Notes: generated from the sequence alone by a model not told the origin. Shown: positions 23,539 through 32,989, counted from the first letter of the stretch. The stretch: DNA of 64,000 nucleotides from Acidobacteriota bacterium (GCA_003224905.1 QIAA01000054.1:1-64000), one strand, 5' to 3'. Made by a program: numbers and translations.

Positions 23539-24273
23539 ATGGATTCAAGAGGCCGAGTCCTTATCGTCGATGACGATCCTACAATTCTTCACTTTTACGG
23601 TCATCAGCTTACCAAGGCAGGCTTTGAGGTCGCAGAAGCTTCCAGTGGGCTCGACGCTCTGCGCCAGATTGAGAAGAGTCAATTTGAGGTTCTGATTAGC
23701 GACCTGAAGATGCCTGGGATGGATGGTCTCACGCTGTTGCGCCGAATGCACAGGCATTCCGCCGAACTGCAGGTGATCTTAATGCTAGAGGCGCAGAATA
23801 ACCAAATCGCCGTCCAAGCTGCCGAGCTAGGCGCCCTACAATACTTGGTCAAGCCAATTAAACCGGAGTTGCTCGAAAAGGCTGCCGCGCTGGCTGTTCG
23901 ACGCAATCGTGAACGACGTACTACTTCTTCAGTATTCCTATCTCATCGCAGTGAACAAGGCAAGCCGGTTTCGTTTTCCGCCACCGAAGCAAAGAACGAA
24001 TTTGGAAGGATTCTTGAAAAAGCGATTCGGGGTGATGTCGTCGTGATCACGAAACACGATGCTCCCAAAGCTGTCTTGATGTCAGTGGACGAATTCAACG
24101 CTTTATCACGCGCACCTGAATCCAAGATTAATGCCTTGAACGCTGAATTCGATTCACTTCTTGCTCGAATGCAAGGGTCTATGTCGCGGAAGTCCATGGA
24201 GGCCGCATTCCACGCGTCACCTAGGAAACTTGGAGAAGCTGCGGTAACAGCCGCCCCGACGAAGCGTGGTTGA
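23539..24273 (+). CDS. response-regulator receiver domain fused to a Phd/YefM antitoxin
   Basis: A 244-residue fusion protein. Residues 6-120 are a CheY-like receiver: acidic pocket DDD11-13, phospho-acceptor Asp55 in LISDLKMPG and Lys106 in YLVKPI. The switch Thr/Ser position is Glu84 (MLEAQN). Residues 144-190 are a Phd/YefM DNA-binding antitoxin domain: VSFSATEAKNEFGRILEKAI, then VVVITKHDAPKAVLMSVDEF. The tail 191-244, beginning after EFNALSRAP, should wrap the toxin. The strong Shine-Dalgarno fixes the ATG at 23539. It overlaps the zeta-toxin gene by eight bases. Phosphorylation control of toxin neutralisation or autorepression is inferred. Confidence 0.88.
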   Translation: MDSRGRVLIVDDDPTILHFYGHQLTKAGFEVAEASSGLDALRQIEKSQFEVLISDLKMPGMDGLTLLRRMHRHSAELQVILMLEAQNNQIAVQAAELGALQYLVKPIKPELLEKAAALAVRRNRERRTTSSVFLSHRSEQGKPVSFSATEAKNEFGRILEKAIRGDVVVITKHDAPKAVLMSVDEFNALSRAPESKINALNAEFDSLLARMQGSMSRKSMEAAFHASPRKLGEAAVTAAPTKRG

Positions 24274-24907
24274 ACCGTCTCACGTACCCCGTATTTACGT
24301 GCTGGCGGGGACGAACGGAGCTGGCAAGAGTAGCATCATTGGCGCAATGTTCTTGAAAGAAGGGGTGGAGTTCTTCAATCCCGACGACGCGACAAATCGC
24401 ATCTTGACTGCTAACTCCGGTATTTCACGAGCTGAAGCGAACAGCACCGCTTGGCATCAAGGTAAGCGTCTCTTGGAACGCGCAATCACCGAAAGATTGG
24501 ATTTTGCTTTCGAGACAACACTAGGAGGCAAGACCATCACCTCACTTCTCGCGTGGGCGCTTTCCGAAGGTATTGAAGTGCGAATATGGTATGTAGGCCT
24601 CAGCAGGGTCGATCTTCACATAGCGCGTGTAAGGTCCAGAGTTGAAAAGGGTGGGCACGAAATCAGTGAGGACAGAATTCGAGAGCGTTACACGCGAAGT
24701 CGACTCAATCTAATTCAGCTTCTTCCGAAGTTGACTGAACTTCTGGTTTATGACAACAGTGAAGAGGCCGATCCACAGGTTGGAGAGATGCCAAAGCCAA
24801 CACTAGTCCTCCACGTTGTTCAGGGCAGAGTGGAAACATGTGATTTGACTCGCGTTCCCGAATGGGCAAAATCCATTGTCGCTGCAGCCACGAGGCTGCG
24901 GGACTAG
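24266..24907 (+). CDS. zeta-family toxin (P-loop kinase)
   Basis: A 213-residue P-loop kinase of the zeta toxin/AAA_33 class. Walker A is GTNGAGKSS (residues 15-23). It is followed by the Asp-containing FFNPDDATN, where the zeta catalytic Asp lies, then FAFETTLGGKTI, an Arg-rich lid (LHIARVRSRVEKGGHEISED) and RIRERYTRSR. Zeta toxins phosphorylate UDP-N-acetyl sugars and block wall synthesis; some relatives have other small-molecule substrates. The GTG at 24266 overlaps the antitoxin gene by eight bases, as expected for a toxin-antitoxin operon. Confidence 0.87.
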   Translation: MVEPSHVPRIYVLAGTNGAGKSSIIGAMFLKEGVEFFNPDDATNRILTANSGISRAEANSTAWHQGKRLLERAITERLDFAFETTLGGKTITSLLAWALSEGIEVRIWYVGLSRVDLHIARVRSRVEKGGHEISEDRIRERYTRSRLNLIQLLPKLTELLVYDNSEEADPQVGEMPKPTLVLHVVQGRVETCDLTRVPEWAKSIVAAATRLRD

Positions 24908-25074
24908 TCGTCTCCTTTGCCGACTGGCTATAGTTCAGAGCTAGGGCAAGAACTTCTGCCTGTATTTCCGCGGGGACTAATCGGCGTACAATGCTCCTTG
25001 CCGTTTCGCCTGCAAGAAATCGTAATACGCCAAACGAAACCATCTGTCGTCTGAGACCCTGAAAGGGGCACCCC

Positions 25075-25587
25075 ATGATTTTGGGAATGAGCACTGCAAC
25101 GTACACTGTTCTACACGTGGTCCTGAGTTTGCTGGGGATCGTTTCAGGTTTCGTTGTAATTTTTGGACTGATCAGAAACCGGCGGCTTGACAGCTGGACG
25201 TCCGTGTTTTTGGCCAGCACAGCATTAACGAGCATCAGCGGGTTCGGGTTTCCATTCGAGCACTTGCTGCCGTCACACAAAGTTGGTATCGTGTCACTGC
25301 TGGTGCTCGCGGTAACGATTCCGGCGCGCTACGTTTTTCATCTCACCGGTAGATGGCGTTCCACTTATGTGGTTGGCGCCGCCATTGCTCTTTATCTGAA
25401 CGTGTTTGTCTTCGTGGTGCAGGCCTTCCTGAAAGTACCAGCTCTGAAAGCGCTCGCTCCAACACAAACCGAGCCTCCATTCGTGGTTGCGCAACTCATG
25501 GTGTTAGCTGTGTTTATTGCGTTGTCTGTGCTTGCGGTAAAGAGGTTCCGTGACAAACCCGTCCAAGCCATGGCACGAGCGGCTTGA
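25075..25587 (+). CDS. integral membrane protein of unknown function
   Basis: A 170-residue protein with five hydrophobic segments, roughly residues 10-31, 40-60, 70-86, 98-118 and 135-155. No catalytic motif is seen. ATG 25075 follows a AAGGGG site; an in-frame ATG four codons on is possible. It precedes the alpha/beta hydrolase by 88 bases on the same strand. Confidence 0.8.
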   Translation: MILGMSTATYTVLHVVLSLLGIVSGFVVIFGLIRNRRLDSWTSVFLASTALTSISGFGFPFEHLLPSHKVGIVSLLVLAVTIPARYVFHLTGRWRSTYVVGAAIALYLNVFVFVVQAFLKVPALKALAPTQTEPPFVVAQLMVLAVFIALSVLAVKRFRDKPVQAMARAA

Positions 25588-25675
25588 TCAACCAAGCTGG
25601 CCGAAAAGGCCGGTAGACATGCGTTGCCGCCGGATTCTGGCGGCGACTCACCAGCCATCATTGAAGGAGACATCC

Positions 25676-26515
25676 ATGCCGACCATCACCACAAAAGACG
25701 GTACACAGATTTATTACAAGGACTGGGGAAAGGGACAGCCCATAGTGTTCAGCCACGGCTGGCCGCTCACCGCAGACGACTGGGACGGACAGATGTTGTT
25801 CTTCGGCCAGCATGGCTATCGCGTCATCGCGCATGATCGGCGAGGACACGGCCGTTCCACTCAGACTTGGGATGGCAACGAGATGAACACCTACGCCGAT
25901 GACCTGGCGGCGCTAACTGAAAAACTCGATCTCAAGAATGTAATCCATGTGGGCCATTCCACCGGTGGCGGAGAAGTCGCTCGCTACATCGGGCGGCATG
26001 GCACAAAACGCGTGGCCATGGCCGTGCTCATCAGCGCGGTGCCGCCGCTCATGGTGAAGACGGACAAGAATCCTGGTGGCCTGCCTATCTCGGTCTTCGA
26101 CGACTTGCGAGCTCAACTTATGGCGAATCGGCCGCAGTTTTATAAGGACATAACGCTCCCGTTCTACGGCTACAATCGGCCAGGCGCCAAGATTTCGGAA
26201 GGCATCCGGGAGCACTGGTGGTTGCAGGGCATGATGGGAGGAATGAAGCCCCACTACGATTGCATCAAAGCTTTCTCAGAAACGGATTTTACTGAGGACC
26301 TCAAGAAGTTCGATATACCAACCCTCATTCTTCATGGCGACGATGACCAGATCGTTCCAATTGGCGCGGCGGGTCTGATGTCCGCAAAGATTGTCAAGAA
26401 CGCCACGCTGAAGGTTTACCCAGGCTTTCCGCACGGGATGCCCACAACCAATGCAGACCAGATCAATGACGACTTGCTTGCGTTCGTTAAGCGTGCCGAG
26501 CAGGCTGCTGCATAA
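25676..26515 (+). CDS. alpha/beta hydrolase (non-haem chloroperoxidase/arylesterase type)
   Basis: A 279-residue alpha/beta hydrolase. The nucleophile elbow is GHSTGGGEV with Ser95, the oxyanion region is [16 protein letters not shown], the acid is in [12 protein letters not shown] and the base His in [10 protein letters not shown]. These match the small-esterase family often annotated as cofactor-free haloperoxidase; the physiological substrate is unknown. ATG 25676 is chosen for its GAAGGAGA site and because it begins [18 protein letters not shown], the usual N-terminus. Confidence 0.92.
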   Translation: MPTITTKDGTQIYYKDWGKGQPIVFSHGWPLTADDWDGQMLFFGQHGYRVIAHDRRGHGRSTQTWDGNEMNTYADDLAALTEKLDLKNVIHVGHSTGGGEVARYIGRHGTKRVAMAVLISAVPPLMVKTDKNPGGLPISVFDDLRAQLMANRPQFYKDITLPFYGYNRPGAKISEGIREHWWLQGMMGGMKPHYDCIKAFSETDFTEDLKKFDIPTLILHGDDDQIVPIGAAGLMSAKIVKNATLKVYPGFPHGMPTTNADQINDDLLAFVKRAEQAAA

Positions 26516-26603
26516 ATTAAGGGCCTGTAGAAAGGCAGGCCTGGAGATTGCCTGCAAAAAGGAACAAGTCGCGGAATGGCGAATGATCGAGGAGTAGCTG
26601 CGG

Positions 26604-27773
26604 TTATGACTCCTCGAGAATGCGCTGCAAGCCCTGCCTAAAAATATCCGGAGCTGTGATGAGACTCACAATGAGGAATCCATCACTGGGGAAATCGTAG
26701 AAATGCCCGGGATGCACGAGAACTGATTTCGTGCGGATCAACTCGATCGCCAAATCCTCGTCAGACTGCGTGGCCGGAACCCGAACCACGGCGTACCAGC
26801 CGGCTTCCACTTCCAAGCGGCAACAACTCTTGTTTCGCGCAAGCTGGAGGTCGAGTTCCGTGAGGTTCTGACGCAAACGATCACACAGCAGCGGCTGTAG
26901 CTTCTTGCGTACATCCAGCAGAACGCCTGCAGCGACCTGGATCGGGGTACTCACGGAAAGATATGTATCAGCGATAATCTCCAGCCGTTCCATCGCGGCA
27001 TTCACTTCGTCTTCCGGGCCGCTGGTCACGATCCAGCCCAGCTTCATCTGCGGTAACGCAGAGATTTTCGAGAGCCCACTGAGCGTGAACGTGAGCACGT
27101 CTGTGTTATCAACAAAGCTTTTCCGGCGGGCGCCGTCGTGCGCATAATCAAGAAACACTTCGTCAACAATGAGCGCGAGATTGTTCGCGCGGCAGAAATC
27201 GTTCAGCGCAGTCCGCTCCGCCGTGCTTATAAAGGAGCCCGTTGGATTGTTGGGATGCACGATCACGACCGCTCGCGTTCGCTGATTCATGGCTTTGGAT
27301 AACGAGTGGAAGTCGATCTGCCAGCCGTGATCGTAGATCAATGGGTAAGGCACCAATTTCACGTCCTGAAGATCGGCGAGAAACTCGAATAGCGGGTAGC
27401 TCGGCTTGGGAACCAGAACCTCATCTTCAGCATTACAGAGCAGCCGGAAAATGTATGAGTAACCTTCACTTGTGCTGGTTGTCAGAATGATGGAGTCTGG
27501 ACTGATGCCGAGACTGTGCTGTTGGCGGTAGTAGGCTGCAACAGCCTCGCGCGCGTTGCGCAGACCACGAGGCTGCGGATCGTAGTCCAGCACAGCTGGA
27601 TCAGAAAGGGATTTCAGGATTGTTTCGGCGTCGTAAGCCAGTCCGACCCGGGTTGGATTCGAGACTGTCAGGTCCAGCACTTCCCTGCCCGATTCCGCAA
27701 GTTCGCGCTGAGCCTGGGTAAAGCGGTTGGGAGTGAGCTTCCAGCCGGTGCGGCGCGAAAACATAGCCGACAT
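26604..27773 (-). CDS. class I/II pyridoxal-phosphate aminotransferase
   Basis: A 389-residue fold-type I aminotransferase. Landmarks are NPTRVGLAYD near the N-terminus, TTSTSEGYSYIFRLLCNAED in the cofactor region, HPNNPTGSF, DEVFLDYAH, the Schiff-base Lys in SGLSKISALPQMKLGW, and a C-terminal Arg region. It acts on an amino acid and 2-oxoacid that cannot be named from sequence. The start MSAMFSRRTGW (27773) is chosen over open frame to 27848. It is divergent from the STAS gene. Confidence 0.9.
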   Translation of the reverse strand: MSAMFSRRTGWKLTPNRFTQAQRELAESGREVLDLTVSNPTRVGLAYDAETILKSLSDPAVLDYDPQPRGLRNAREAVAAYYRQQHSLGISPDSIILTTSTSEGYSYIFRLLCNAEDEVLVPKPSYPLFEFLADLQDVKLVPYPLIYDHGWQIDFHSLSKAMNQRTRAVVIVHPNNPTGSFISTAERTALNDFCRANNLALIVDEVFLDYAHDGARRKSFVDNTDVLTFTLSGLSKISALPQMKLGWIVTSGPEDEVNAAMERLEIIADTYLSVSTPIQVAAGVLLDVRKKLQPLLCDRLRQNLTELDLQLARNKSCCRLEVEAGWYAVVRVPATQSDEDLAIELIRTKSVLVHPGHFYDFPSDGFLIVSLITAPDIFRQGLQRILEES

Positions 27774-27977
27774 GATACCGGGAACCCTTGACGTCGCACT
27801 GCGATGCGAGGCAAAAAGCTGATCACAGAACTGGGGAAAGCCGCTCAAATAGATTCATTTACAGGCGATTTTTCGGGGGTGGCCGCACCTCCAAATGCCT
27901 TTATGGAAGCCCTTGCGCACAGCCTCGGCACCCGATACTCTTATGTGTCTCCCCGGGCTGATCATAGAGGAGGGCCC

Positions 27978-28334
27978 ATGCAACTCAAGCTGAATACTCG
28001 CACCTTGGACGGCGTCACGGTTGTCGATTGCAACGGTCGTATTGTGTTTGGCGAAGAATCTGCAATTCTGCGCGATACCCTGAAGAAGCTTATTAACGAA
28101 AATAAGCGAGTGGTGCTGAACCTCGGCGGTATCAGCTATATCGATAGCGGTGGGTTGGGAACGCTGGTTGCGCTCTACACTACTGCGCATAATGCTGGAG
28201 GCGCGGTCAAGCTTGCAAGACTTACGCAACGAGTTGGTGACCTGCTTCAGGTCACAAAGCTCGTCACTATATTCGAAGTGTTTGACACCGAGGAGAAGGC
28301 TGTCGAATCCTTTCGCAAAGGCGTAGCTGCATAG
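27978..28334 (+). CDS. STAS-domain anti-sigma factor antagonist
   Basis: A 118-residue STAS protein of the SpoIIAA/RsbV type. The switch Ser is in ISYIDSGGLGTLVALY, just after the beta-strand VVLNLGG. Such proteins bind an anti-sigma kinase unless phosphorylated on this Ser, thereby freeing a sigma factor. A partner kinase is not adjacent, but the PP2C-type phosphatase at 43476 belongs to the same kind of partner-switch circuit. ATG 27978 has GAGGAGGG immediately upstream. Confidence 0.92.
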   Translation: MQLKLNTRTLDGVTVVDCNGRIVFGEESAILRDTLKKLINENKRVVLNLGGISYIDSGGLGTLVALYTTAHNAGGAVKLARLTQRVGDLLQVTKLVTIFEVFDTEEKAVESFRKGVAA

Positions 28335-28391
28335 ATCATTGGGGCGGGCGGCGCTCCGCCAGCTTCTGCTCTTTCCCGCTCTAACCAAGAT

Positions 28392-28733
28392 ATGCCCGCC
28401 GCGCAGCCTCGCCGAAAACCGGAGATGCGCCAGCGCATTATTGCTGCGATCCGTGCCGTGCCGCGCGGCAAGGTGTCCAGCTATGGGGCAATTGCGCGCG
28501 CGGCGGGTTTCCCCGGATCGGCTCGCCAGGTGGCCTGGATGCTGCACCGCTCGTTTGGATTGCCCTGGCAGCGAATCGTAGGCTCCGGAGGCGAGATCAA
28601 GCTCCGAGGCCATTCAGGCCTCGAACAGCGCCTTCGGCTGCAGGCAGAAGGGGTCTGCTTTCGAGGGCGCCGCGTGGATATGAAAAAACATGAGTTCCGG
28701 TTTCCCAGGCGTAATCTGAAGAAAGCGGTTTAA
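28392..28733 (+). CDS. alkyltransferase-like (ATL) DNA-repair protein
   Basis: A 113-residue member of the MGMT family lacking the alkyl-acceptor Cys: the usual PCHR is PWQR (Trp59). The DNA-binding HTH is present (GKVSSYGAIARAAGFPGSAR). Such ATL proteins bind O6-alkylguanine without repairing it and direct nucleotide-excision repair to the lesion. It converges with the DinB-like gene, overlapping by four bases at the stops. Confidence 0.88.
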   Translation: MPAAQPRRKPEMRQRIIAAIRAVPRGKVSSYGAIARAAGFPGSARQVAWMLHRSFGLPWQRIVGSGGEIKLRGHSGLEQRLRLQAEGVCFRGRRVDMKKHEFRFPRRNLKKAV

Positions 28734-29278
28734 CGCTGGCTGAGTTCCTTGGACAGAACTCTGCGGTTAAACTCGGCGGATTTGTTGCGAGGTACGCTCA
28801 ACGATTTCCAATCACCCTGCTGAAAATGCTTAGCCAGAAATACCATCTGTCCGCAGTGGTAGGCATAATGCGCGAGCTGGCGATTGACGGCCTGCATCAC
28901 GGAGTGATCTTCACCGCGAATTGTTACCCGCCTTTCGAGGTCCGTGTCACAGAGTGGCTTTAGCGCAGCAAAGACGCAACCCCAACCCTGCTCCCAAAGC
29001 TTCATTACGCCATCACGGGTGTCAGGCGGGTCAACGAATTCGGTGTCGCGATTGCGATCTGGTTTCTCGCCGTCACTGGTAAGAAAATCCGTCCACCGCG
29101 ACCGCATATTTCCACACATGTGCTTTACGATTATGGCAATGGAGTTCATTTCTTCATCCATCACTTCAAAGAGCTGCTGGTCGCTCACCTGCTCCATGGC
29201 GCGTTCGCCCAGCTTCTTGTAATAACCGAAAAGAGCGAGTGCGTCTTTTAGATACGAAGTGGTGAATTCGAGCGGCAT
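28730..29278 (-). CDS. DinB-superfamily protein (DUF1572-like)
   Basis: A 182-residue four-helix-bundle protein. Probable metal-ligand His residues are in IAIIVKHMCGNMRSRWTDFL and LAHYAYHCGQMVFLAKHF, the DUF1572 pattern. It is cytoplasmic (no signal peptide) and is the third gene of an operon with hemQ and the AhpD-like gene (gap of two bases). Some DinB-fold proteins use bacillithiol or similar thiols; the role here is unknown. Confidence 0.87.
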   Translation of the reverse strand: MPLEFTTSYLKDALALFGYYKKLGERAMEQVSDQQLFEVMDEEMNSIAIIVKHMCGNMRSRWTDFLTSDGEKPDRNRDTEFVDPPDTRDGVMKLWEQGWGCVFAALKPLCDTDLERRVTIRGEDHSVMQAVNRQLAHYAYHCGQMVFLAKHFQQGDWKSLSVPRNKSAEFNRRVLSKELSQR

Positions 29279-29280
29279 AG

Positions 29281-29676
29281 CTAGACCTTAAACTGCTCGT
29301 CAATTTCTACCTGATAACCGGCGACCAGGCGATTGGTTTCGTTCGCCATGCCGACCACAGCCATCAGTTCTTTAAACATCGCGTCGGTCATGCCTTTGTT
29401 CCTGGCGCCGACAGTGTGCGAGGCTATGCAATACCCGCACTGGTTACTGACGCTAACTGCGAGGTAAACCATCTCCTTCGTGAGCGGGTCGAGCGTTCCC
29501 GGAGCCATGATCTGCTTGATGTCGTCCCAGGTGCGTTTCAAGGTGGCTGGGTCGTGCGCGATCGCCTTCCAGAAATTATTGATCCAATCTGTCTTGCGGG
29601 TGGCCATGATGTCGTCATACACGGCACGCACTTCGGGACTTGCGTCTTTGTATTCGATGAGTCCAAGTGTCGCCAT
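29281..29676 (-). CDS. carboxymuconolactone decarboxylase/AhpD-family protein
   Basis: A 131-residue CMD-family protein. It retains the peroxidatic pair CGYC (Cys80, Cys83) with His87 (CIASHTVG), the AhpD signature for thiol peroxidase/disulfide reductase activity. It lies between hemQ and the DinB-like gene with short gaps, so a role in oxidative-stress protection around haem synthesis is plausible, but inferred. Confidence 0.9.
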   Translation of the reverse strand: MATLGLIEYKDASPEVRAVYDDIMATRKTDWINNFWKAIAHDPATLKRTWDDIKQIMAPGTLDPLTKEMVYLAVSVSNQCGYCIASHTVGARNKGMTDAMFKELMAVVGMANETNRLVAGYQVEIDEQFKV

Positions 29677-29710
29677 TATTTCTCCAGGATTCAGCAGCGT
29701 GGAAGTGAAT

Positions 29711-30577
29711 CTAAGATTTTGGCAGTTCGCCGTTCAGAAGTTTGCCGAGATCTGCCGCCGGGCAGCGCACACCTACATAGAAATGGCCAAATAGCGCGTA
29801 GACGGCACTCACTTCGTCAAAGCGCATTTCGTAGATCAATTTCTTAAATACGAGAGGATCATCGGCGAAGAGATCCACTCCCCACTCCCAGTCGTCGAAT
29901 CCGATGGAGCCGGTGATGATCTGCTTCACCTCGCCAGCATAGCGGCGGCCGACAAGCCCGTGCTCGTTCATTTGCCGGGCACGTTCCTCGATGGGCAGCG
30001 TGTACCAGTTCTTGTCTTCCCCGCGGCGCCGGTCCATGGGATAGAAACAGAGGTAACGATGCTTGGGAAGATCGGGGAAGAGGCGCGGAAGCATGGCCTC
30101 TTTCTGCCGCTGAATGGTCTCGCTGGTTGCGTCTTTCCATTCATCTGAATGCGGCTCTACTCCACGGTCTGCCAGCTCACGGTACAGCTTGATGGTGGAT
30201 TCGTATAATCCCAGCTCAATTACCGAAAGATATGAACTCGTGGGCTCCAGAAAGTCGCTCAAAGAGGTCCGCGCCAACTGCAGTTCGGCCTGGTTCAGCT
30301 CATCAAAAGATTGCCGGAAGTGCACGAGCATCAGGTCGCCCTTGTGCCCGAGCAGAGAATAGAGCCCCGACTGCCCGGCTGGTTTCTCTTCCATTTTGGC
30401 GAGTAGCGGGCCAGCCTCGGTCATTACTTCAGCTTTGGCGGGACCGGAAAGCTTGCGCCACTCGGCCCAGCGCACGCGCATCATCTGGTGCAGCACGCCG
30501 TAGCCTTCGATGGTCAGGGGTACAGGCGGCAGCTCGGCTGATTCAACTCGTGAGCGGGTGGCGTGGGTAGATGACAT
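29711..30577 (-). CDS. hemQ: coproheme decarboxylase HemQ (chlorite-dismutase family)
   Basis: Last enzyme of the coproporphyrin-dependent haem pathway: it oxidatively decarboxylates two propionates of coproheme. The 288-residue protein has the family segments CFYPMDRRRGEDKNWYTLP (Tyr of the active site), NEHGLVGRRYAGEVKQIITG (proximal region) and GSIGFDDWEWGVDLFADDP. It has no signal peptide. It is the first gene of a probable three-gene operon. HemQ rather than chlorite dismutase is favoured by these motifs. Confidence 0.92.
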   Translation of the reverse strand: MSSTHATRSRVESAELPPVPLTIEGYGVLHQMMRVRWAEWRKLSGPAKAEVMTEAGPLLAKMEEKPAGQSGLYSLLGHKGDLMLVHFRQSFDELNQAELQLARTSLSDFLEPTSSYLSVIELGLYESTIKLYRELADRGVEPHSDEWKDATSETIQRQKEAMLPRLFPDLPKHRYLCFYPMDRRRGEDKNWYTLPIEERARQMNEHGLVGRRYAGEVKQIITGSIGFDDWEWGVDLFADDPLVFKKLIYEMRFDEVSAVYALFGHFYVGVRCPAADLGKLLNGELPKS

Positions 30578-30652
30578 CGCAAGCCTTAGTCCTGGCTGCG
30601 CTTTATTGTATCTGGTCTCACGGCGGGAGCGGTCCTGGTTCCCGCTCGCGAG

Positions 30653-32875
30653 TCAGGGCACTACCGTGACCGGATAACTGTTCTCGCTGATTACCTGCCC
30701 GCCACTCTTCAGCAGCAACGCCAATTCATACTTGCCGGTGGCAGTTCCGGGTGGCAGGGTGCAATAGAGATTTTCCAATTGAACCACGCTGTCGGCCTGC
30801 AGTTCGATGGGAGCTTTGTCCTTGCCTTGATCATCTCTGTCTTTGTTCTTTCCTACGACCACATCTTGGTTGTTACCTCGCAGATGGGCTTCGTAACTAA
30901 TTTGACCGATTGGCTCGTGACGATCGCTGATCGCCCAAATCTTCACAGCCATTCCCAAGCCGACCCTTGCGCCAGAATTGGGATCGCCACGGCTCCATGT
31001 TTGCTGGTCCAGGTCGCCGCTAATCAACACCGGTTGAAAGGCGCGCTGCAGAGCAGCATAGCCGAGTTTCGGCTTGCGGTCGTAGCTGAGCACTGACCAG
31101 GTGATGCTTGGCCAGCAATCTACGAATTGAAATTGGAAAAAGGAGCCGATCTGTTTGTACTTCACGCGGCGGTAGTGCTCGACGGCATATTGCAAGAGTT
31201 CCGCCTGGTATCGCTGTGAATTGGTGACGAAGTCCGGCCAGTTCTGCGGCATGGGCAGCTTCACCCCATTGAAGGTCACCTCGTACTGAAAGTCGTGATA
31301 GACGAGTTTCTTCCAATCAGGAGGCCAGGCATCGCCGAACATCTCGCGGACTTCTTCCAGCGACGGCAAAGCCTGTGCTCCCAGTTCGGAAATGATCGGG
31401 CCTCCCGGCGGATTGCTGTAATTGTGGTAGTCGCCCTCGTACCATCCGGCGTAGAAGTGCTCTTTGAAATGCGAGACGGGGCGAACCGGACGGGACGAAT
31501 CTTCCTGCGCGCCAACCCGCGCCAGGAACGGATCCAGCACGTTCACGTTGTAAGCAGTGGACTCGTTCTGGCAAACCCAGGTGATGATCGCAGGATGGTT
31601 ATAGAACTGCCGAATCATGTCCCGCAGTTGACGGGCGGCTTCTTCCATGAAGTCACCGGACTGCGTGTAATCCCACTGTAAAGGGAAATCCTGCCAGGCC
31701 ACGATTCCTGCGCGGTCGAGCGCATCGTAGAGCTCTTCGCGGTTCACGTGCACACAAATGCGCACGCCGTTCATGTGCGCTTGCCGGAGCAGGCGGATGT
31801 CTGTATCTATTCTGTCCGGTGTGTAATGCGCCAGCCACATATCGGGGATGATGCTTGAACCGCGAATGAAGAACCGCACTCCATTCAGCCGCCATTCGCC
31901 AGTGACTTCATCCAGAGTGATGGTGCGAACTCCGAAGCTGATGGTGCGCAGATATGTGGTCTGCTGATTGTTCTGAAGCGTGAACTTGGCCGCGTATAAG
32001 TAAGGATCTCCCAGATCCCAGGTCCACCAGAGCTTGGGGTTTTGCATGCGAATGGTCATTACGGCGGTCGCATGGGCGCCGGCGACTTCCACCGGGATTG
32101 AAACCTTGTTGTCAGCTATTTCCGTGGCCAGCGTGTATCGGCCGGGGTGCGCGGCGTAGATCTCAGCGGTTATGAACAGCAGTGCGTCGGTGCCGCTCTC
32201 TTTTTCGTGTTCAGGCATGAGCTTCCGCTCATAGAGATAAGGCTGGATCTTCACATCACCGAGCCAGGCGGTGTGCCGGATTTCCAATTCAACATGATTC
32301 CAGATTCCCGCGGAGGTGCCGTCTTGCCCGGTTGCGAGGTCCGTGCTGCCGGGCTTGCAGTCCCAATGGCTCAGTACTCCTTTTATAAGACGCTTGTGAT
32401 CCGGCCACACCGTGCCGGGTTCTTCACGCGGGGCATCCACGGTGACTGCGATGTGATTGCGGCCCGGCTTGATCAGACCGGTTGCTTCGAACTCGAATCG
32501 CTGGAAATAGCCTTCGTGGGTGCCTGCTGGTTTCCCATTGATCTCCACTTTCGCGAAGTAATCCACACCGTAAAAGACCAGGAATGCACGGTCGTTGGGA
32601 CCCAGCTGTTGACGGAGATTGAAATCGCGTTCAAAGCGTACCCGGCCGTTGAAGTTTGGCAGGCCGTGCAGGTGCCAGTTCGATGGCACAGGCATTCTGC
32701 CTGAAGGCGGGAGACTAGTTGTGTCGTCGACGATCGAGCCGTCGGCTTTGAGCGTAGTCCTGGCCTCAGGACGATAGAGCCACGTGCCGTCGAGGGAGAG
32801 CTTGTCGGCGTTTTGCGCAGCCGCGGAGATAGTGCACAGCCATAAAATCAATGCAACTCTAGTCGCTCGTGACAT
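30653..32875 (-). CDS. secreted glycoside hydrolase family 2 enzyme
   Basis: A 740-residue exported GH2-type glycosidase (signal peptide VALILWLCTISAAAQ). The domain order is jelly-roll sugar-binding (LSLDGTWLYRPEA; VPSNWHLHGLPNFNG), immunoglobulin-like sandwich, then a TIM barrel. Acid/base Glu is in ITWVCQNEST (about residue 437) and the nucleophile Glu probably in IISELGAQA (about residue 496). A C-terminal beta domain follows. The linkage could be beta-galactoside, mannoside or glucuronide; sequence alone does not decide. It probably degrades plant or microbial polysaccharide outside the cytoplasm. Confidence 0.9.
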   Translation of the reverse strand: MSRATRVALILWLCTISAAAQNADKLSLDGTWLYRPEARTTLKADGSIVDDTTSLPPSGRMPVPSNWHLHGLPNFNGRVRFERDFNLRQQLGPNDRAFLVFYGVDYFAKVEINGKPAGTHEGYFQRFEFEATGLIKPGRNHIAVTVDAPREEPGTVWPDHKRLIKGVLSHWDCKPGSTDLATGQDGTSAGIWNHVELEIRHTAWLGDVKIQPYLYERKLMPEHEKESGTDALLFITAEIYAAHPGRYTLATEIADNKVSIPVEVAGAHATAVMTIRMQNPKLWWTWDLGDPYLYAAKFTLQNNQQTTYLRTISFGVRTITLDEVTGEWRLNGVRFFIRGSSIIPDMWLAHYTPDRIDTDIRLLRQAHMNGVRICVHVNREELYDALDRAGIVAWQDFPLQWDYTQSGDFMEEAARQLRDMIRQFYNHPAIITWVCQNESTAYNVNVLDPFLARVGAQEDSSRPVRPVSHFKEHFYAGWYEGDYHNYSNPPGGPIISELGAQALPSLEEVREMFGDAWPPDWKKLVYHDFQYEVTFNGVKLPMPQNWPDFVTNSQRYQAELLQYAVEHYRRVKYKQIGSFFQFQFVDCWPSITWSVLSYDRKPKLGYAALQRAFQPVLISGDLDQQTWSRGDPNSGARVGLGMAVKIWAISDRHEPIGQISYEAHLRGNNQDVVVGKNKDRDDQGKDKAPIELQADSVVQLENLYCTLPPGTATGKYELALLLKSGGQVISENSYPVTVVP

Positions 32876-32989
32876 TGGGGTCCTTTTGCCAGTTCAGCAA
32901 AGCAGTCTTTGCAAGCAGATTGGATCTGCCGTTTTCGTTGCAGGAGTATACCCGAGAAGGGAGCGTATGACAGCGGAGGCCCCAACATC

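Noticed and set aside
26535..26555. GCAGGC/GCCTGC hairpin as a terminator
   Set aside because: Short six-base stem with A-rich sequence on the wrong side for the upstream gene and only a weak T tract for the other strand.
27855..28613. 252-codon minus-strand frame
   Set aside because: It lies antisense to the STAS and ATL genes, both of which have clear family motifs and ribosome sites; a shadow frame.
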